Positions 6,801 to 7,948 of a stretch of 7,948 nt of DNA are shown here, piece by piece. This DNA comes from JADJEI01 sp035328465 (lineage in GTDB: Bacteria; Bacteroidota; Ignavibacteria; Ignavibacteriales; Ignavibacteriaceae). The stretch spans positions 1 to 7,948 of the forward strand of contig DAOLIQ010000115.1 in NCBI GenBank assembly GCA_035328465.1, read 5' to 3'. Position numbers and translations under genes: made by a program. Numbering within the stretch: the first letter of the stretch is position 1; each line of letters opens with the position of its first letter. The notes beneath the pieces were generated by a model. The model was not told the DNA's origin. It saw only the letters and a program-made list of their open reading frames with translations, and searched no databases.

Positions 6801-7918
6801 TGGTTAAATTTATTTACACCTCCTCCGTAGGTTGAAATCCAAATAGTTCCTGACCGATCAAGGAGAATTCTCCCAACATCATTACTACTTAAACTATGTG
6901 GTTCCTGTTCATTATAAGTATTATGAGAAAATTTTTTTGATTTCTTATCAAAGATATCAAGACCAGCTTTAGTGCTAATCCATAAAAATCCGGAGTTATC
7001 TTCACAAATAGACAAGACGGTATTGTTGGCAAGACTATTAAGATTTTTAGGATCATTTTTATAAAGAGTGAATGTCTCATCTTGTTTGTTAAACGCTACT
7101 ACACCGCCGGTTGTGCCAAGCCAAATAATTTCTTCACTATCTTCAAGTATTGAGAGCACCCAGTAAGGGCGTCCATCCCAATTTGAATATTCTTTTAAAC
7201 TATGGTTGACCCAATAGTGATTAAATTTTTTTGTGGTTTGATCAACTTTATTAAGCCCATTGCCTGTAGCAAACCAAAGTGATCCGGCTCTATCTTCATA
7301 TATAGCATTTATATTGTTGCTACTAAGACTATTCGAATCAGTACTATCTTGCTTTATCCAGGTAAAAGTTTCTGTTGACTTATTAAAAATATATAATCCA
7401 AAGCCAGTGCCTATCCAAAGCGTACCATCTCTATCTTCATGCAAAGCCATAACATGCTGGCTCCAGTCAGTTAATGGTCTCTCTGAATTCAAAATGTAAT
7501 GAGTGAATTTTCCTGTTGAAGGATTAAATTTATCGAGTCCGCGTGAGTGTCCAACCCAAATATTTCCTTCATTATCATCACAAATCGCCTCAACAATAGC
7601 ATTAGCAATACTTGTTGTATCTCCCTCCTGATGAGTATAAGAAATTATAGAATATCCATCATACCTTGCAATCCCATGGAAAGTACCGAACCACAAATAA
7701 CCTATTCGGTCTTGAAAAAGGCAGGGAACAACTGGTGATGGTAAACCTTTATCAACATTAAAGTGTTCGAAACTTACCTCAGAATTTTGTGAATATGTTT
7801 GGCATGAAAGGGAAAGAATAGTGGTTAGAAAAAAAACACAAAATCGAATCGAGCGTAGATATCTATTACAAAAAAGTAAGGGGGGTTGCAATGCTCTATT
7901 TATTCGAACTAAATACAT
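3803..7918 (-). CDS. Hybrid two-component system (HTCS) sensor kinase/AraC-type regulator
   Basis: ATG 7918 gives 1371 residues, typical for the family; TTG at 7921 would add one, and neither has a clear ribosome binding site. Residues about 28-40 are the hydrophobic core of a signal peptide or anchor behind a long basic start. Residues about 65-660 hold 13 clear two-component propeller repeats (ED..G.LWIGT..GL..F) plus one degenerate, fitting two seven-bladed periplasmic propellers. A Y_Y_Y domain follows (about 727-790), then one membrane helix (about 792-810). The cytoplasmic part has HisKA with FFANISHEFRTPL (His849), HATPase_c with N-box Asn964, DTGIGIP and GTGIGL, a receiver (acidic pair Glu1130/Asp1131, phospho-acceptor Asp1173, Thr1203, Lys1225), and two AraC-type helix-turn-helices at about 1270-1371. 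In Bacteroidetes such proteins sense oligosaccharides and activate adjacent glycan-use genes. A palindromic repeat is inserted in frame at about residues 980-993. The downstream secreted genes are its probable targets. Confidence 0.95.
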   Translation of the reverse strand: MYLVRINRALQPPLLFCNRYLRSIRFCVFFLTTILSLSCQTYSQNSEVSFEHFNVDKGLPSPVVPCLFQDRIGYLWFGTFHGIARYDGYSIISYTHQEGDTTSIANAIVEAICDDNEGNIWVGHSRGLDKFNPSTGKFTHYILNSERPLTDWSQHVMALHEDRDGTLWIGTGFGLYIFNKSTETFTWIKQDSTDSNSLSSNNINAIYEDRAGSLWFATGNGLNKVDQTTKKFNHYWVNHSLKEYSNWDGRPYWVLSILEDSEEIIWLGTTGGVVAFNKQDETFTLYKNDPKNLNSLANNTVLSICEDNSGFLWISTKAGLDIFDKKSKKFSHNTYNEQEPHSLSSNDVGRILLDRSGTIWISTYGGGVNKFNQPNNSFRQYSSNMGKLDKLPPASIETIVEDLDSIIWIGMDKGLLRFNPRTELFEHAAINEEIPLLLVDKTGTLWISTLAGNLFYKNNKDEKINQFFDSSGKAFYETVSTMCNSNDGGLWLGTTSGKILKLNPTTRKVEQIAKDYSWIESIHEDKNGLLWIGTRESGLIEYDPVKKTFKTFSYDISDPLSISGNRVTRICEDKRGTLWIIANQNLNKFETVNKKFIRLREKDGFPKDIYNIIEDVSGNLWMSTVKGTIKYNPITNQFKEYDDIKGFGFKMRNGELYFISPSFISNQVITRFYPDSLLGNTFIPPVVITSFLKFEKPFPFGKEIQLSYDENFISFEFSSLSYISPERNQYVYKMEGIDKDWVYSGTRRFASYPNLNPGEYIFRVKGSNNDGVWNEAGTSITIIISPPFWKTWWAYLSYTSLFIFTLYGIRRYEMNRISYKNQVKVDKAVLIEKEETEKIKSRFFANISHEFRTPLTLILGPAEKIISDTSDDIKKEANIIKRNSRRLLQLINQLLDLSKLESGKLKLEASKGNIVSFVKGVALSFESLAESKDITLKLLPEKDFIELYFDREKMMKILTNLLSNAFKFTPEEGTVTVSVKSNPPLLKGELKWGSVEIKIKDTGIGIPQEEIPKLFDRFYQVDSSFTKEHEGTGIGLALTKELVELHHGIISVESKQGEWSEFTVSLPVGKNHLNDDEIIKTEKPEASILPAEQEVYTSSFSKTGTDPMIGNNDGEIKTQLEEKTIILVVEDNYDMREYIKESLDKSYQVEEAVNGEQGVRKAEKIIPDLIISDMMMPKMDGNELVRILKNDEKTSHIPIILLTARSGQENKIEGLETGADDYLTKPFDVRELRARIENLIKIRRKLQAKYSKLEYILRPNGKKGTSLDEKFMIKVGEVIEEHISEEEFNIEEFCGEVAMSRTQLHRKLKALTGKSATLYVRTVKLSKAKKMIEEKTGNISEIAYSLGFSSPAYFTRCFKEEFGYPPSDIKR
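4953..4973. repeat. Palindromic repeat inserted in frame in the HTCS kinase domain
   Basis: The arms TCCCCCTTT (4953-4961) and AAAGGGGGA (4965-4973) are perfect reverse complements around the loop AAC, giving a 9-bp stem. AT pairs flank it after one mismatch. It lies inside the HATPase_c coding region and is read as SNPPLLKGELKWG, between the strand GTVTVSV and the strand VEIKIKD that leads into the G1 box. Related kinases usually have only a short turn here. The frame remains open and all catalytic boxes are intact. Confidence 0.75.
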
Positions 7919-7948
7919 CAAAGTTTTTTAATTGATTATTGTCTAATC

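Noticed and set aside
4071..7738. Several short open frames of 61-79 codons within the HTCS gene, on the plus strand and one on the minus strand (6889-7080)
   Set aside because: All lie inside the well-supported HTCS gene, and their translations show no domain or conserved pattern.
7868..7892. C-rich tract near the HTCS start, read as QPPLLF, resembling the kinase-domain palindrome
   Set aside because: It lacks the complementary arm, so there is no palindrome; similarity is limited to a C-run followed by TT.

Overview
The window is AT-rich and carries four genes, all on the minus strand, so transcription runs from the right end to the left. Three encode secreted proteins that end in the C-terminal sorting domain used by the type IX secretion system (T9SS), with the hallmarks NFPNPFNPST / NYPNPFNPST, VYDVLGxEVxxLVNEEK and SGxYxYxLQAG. 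The fourth is a hybrid two-component regulator. This combination, with the wording of the sorting domains, points to the Bacteroidota/Chlorobiota group, most likely Ignavibacteria or a relative. The taxon is inferred from protein style; no marker gene is present.

Layout in transcription order. (1) 7918-3803: a 1371-residue hybrid two-component system (HTCS) with a periplasmic propeller sensor, Y_Y_Y domain, membrane segment, histidine kinase, receiver and AraC-type DNA-binding domain. (2) 3802-3626: a 177-bp intergenic region with a 17-bp direct repeat in exact 21-bp register, a good candidate operator for the AraC domain of the HTCS. (3) 3625-2537: a secreted LamG/concanavalin-like protein with a T9SS domain. 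(4) 2536-2468: a short gap with a perfect 10-bp-stem hairpin. (5) 2467-1217: a secreted Asp-box (BNR-type) beta-propeller with a T9SS domain. (6) 1216-1199: an 18-bp gap holding a strong ribosome binding site. (7) 1198 to beyond the left edge: a secreted alpha/beta-hydrolase esterase (PF00756-like) whose T9SS domain is cut by the window end.

Working model (inference): the HTCS senses an extracellular glycan or breakdown product in the periplasm and activates the three downstream exported proteins, one binding or adhesive protein, one propeller and one esterase. This resembles a polysaccharide-utilisation locus, but no SusC/SusD pair or glycoside hydrolase lies inside the window.

The points most worth a second look are the direct repeat ahead of the LamG gene, a palindromic repeat inserted in frame in the kinase ATP-binding domain, a second palindrome family between genes, and a 51-bp stretch of perfect DNA identity between the sorting domains of two otherwise unrelated genes.
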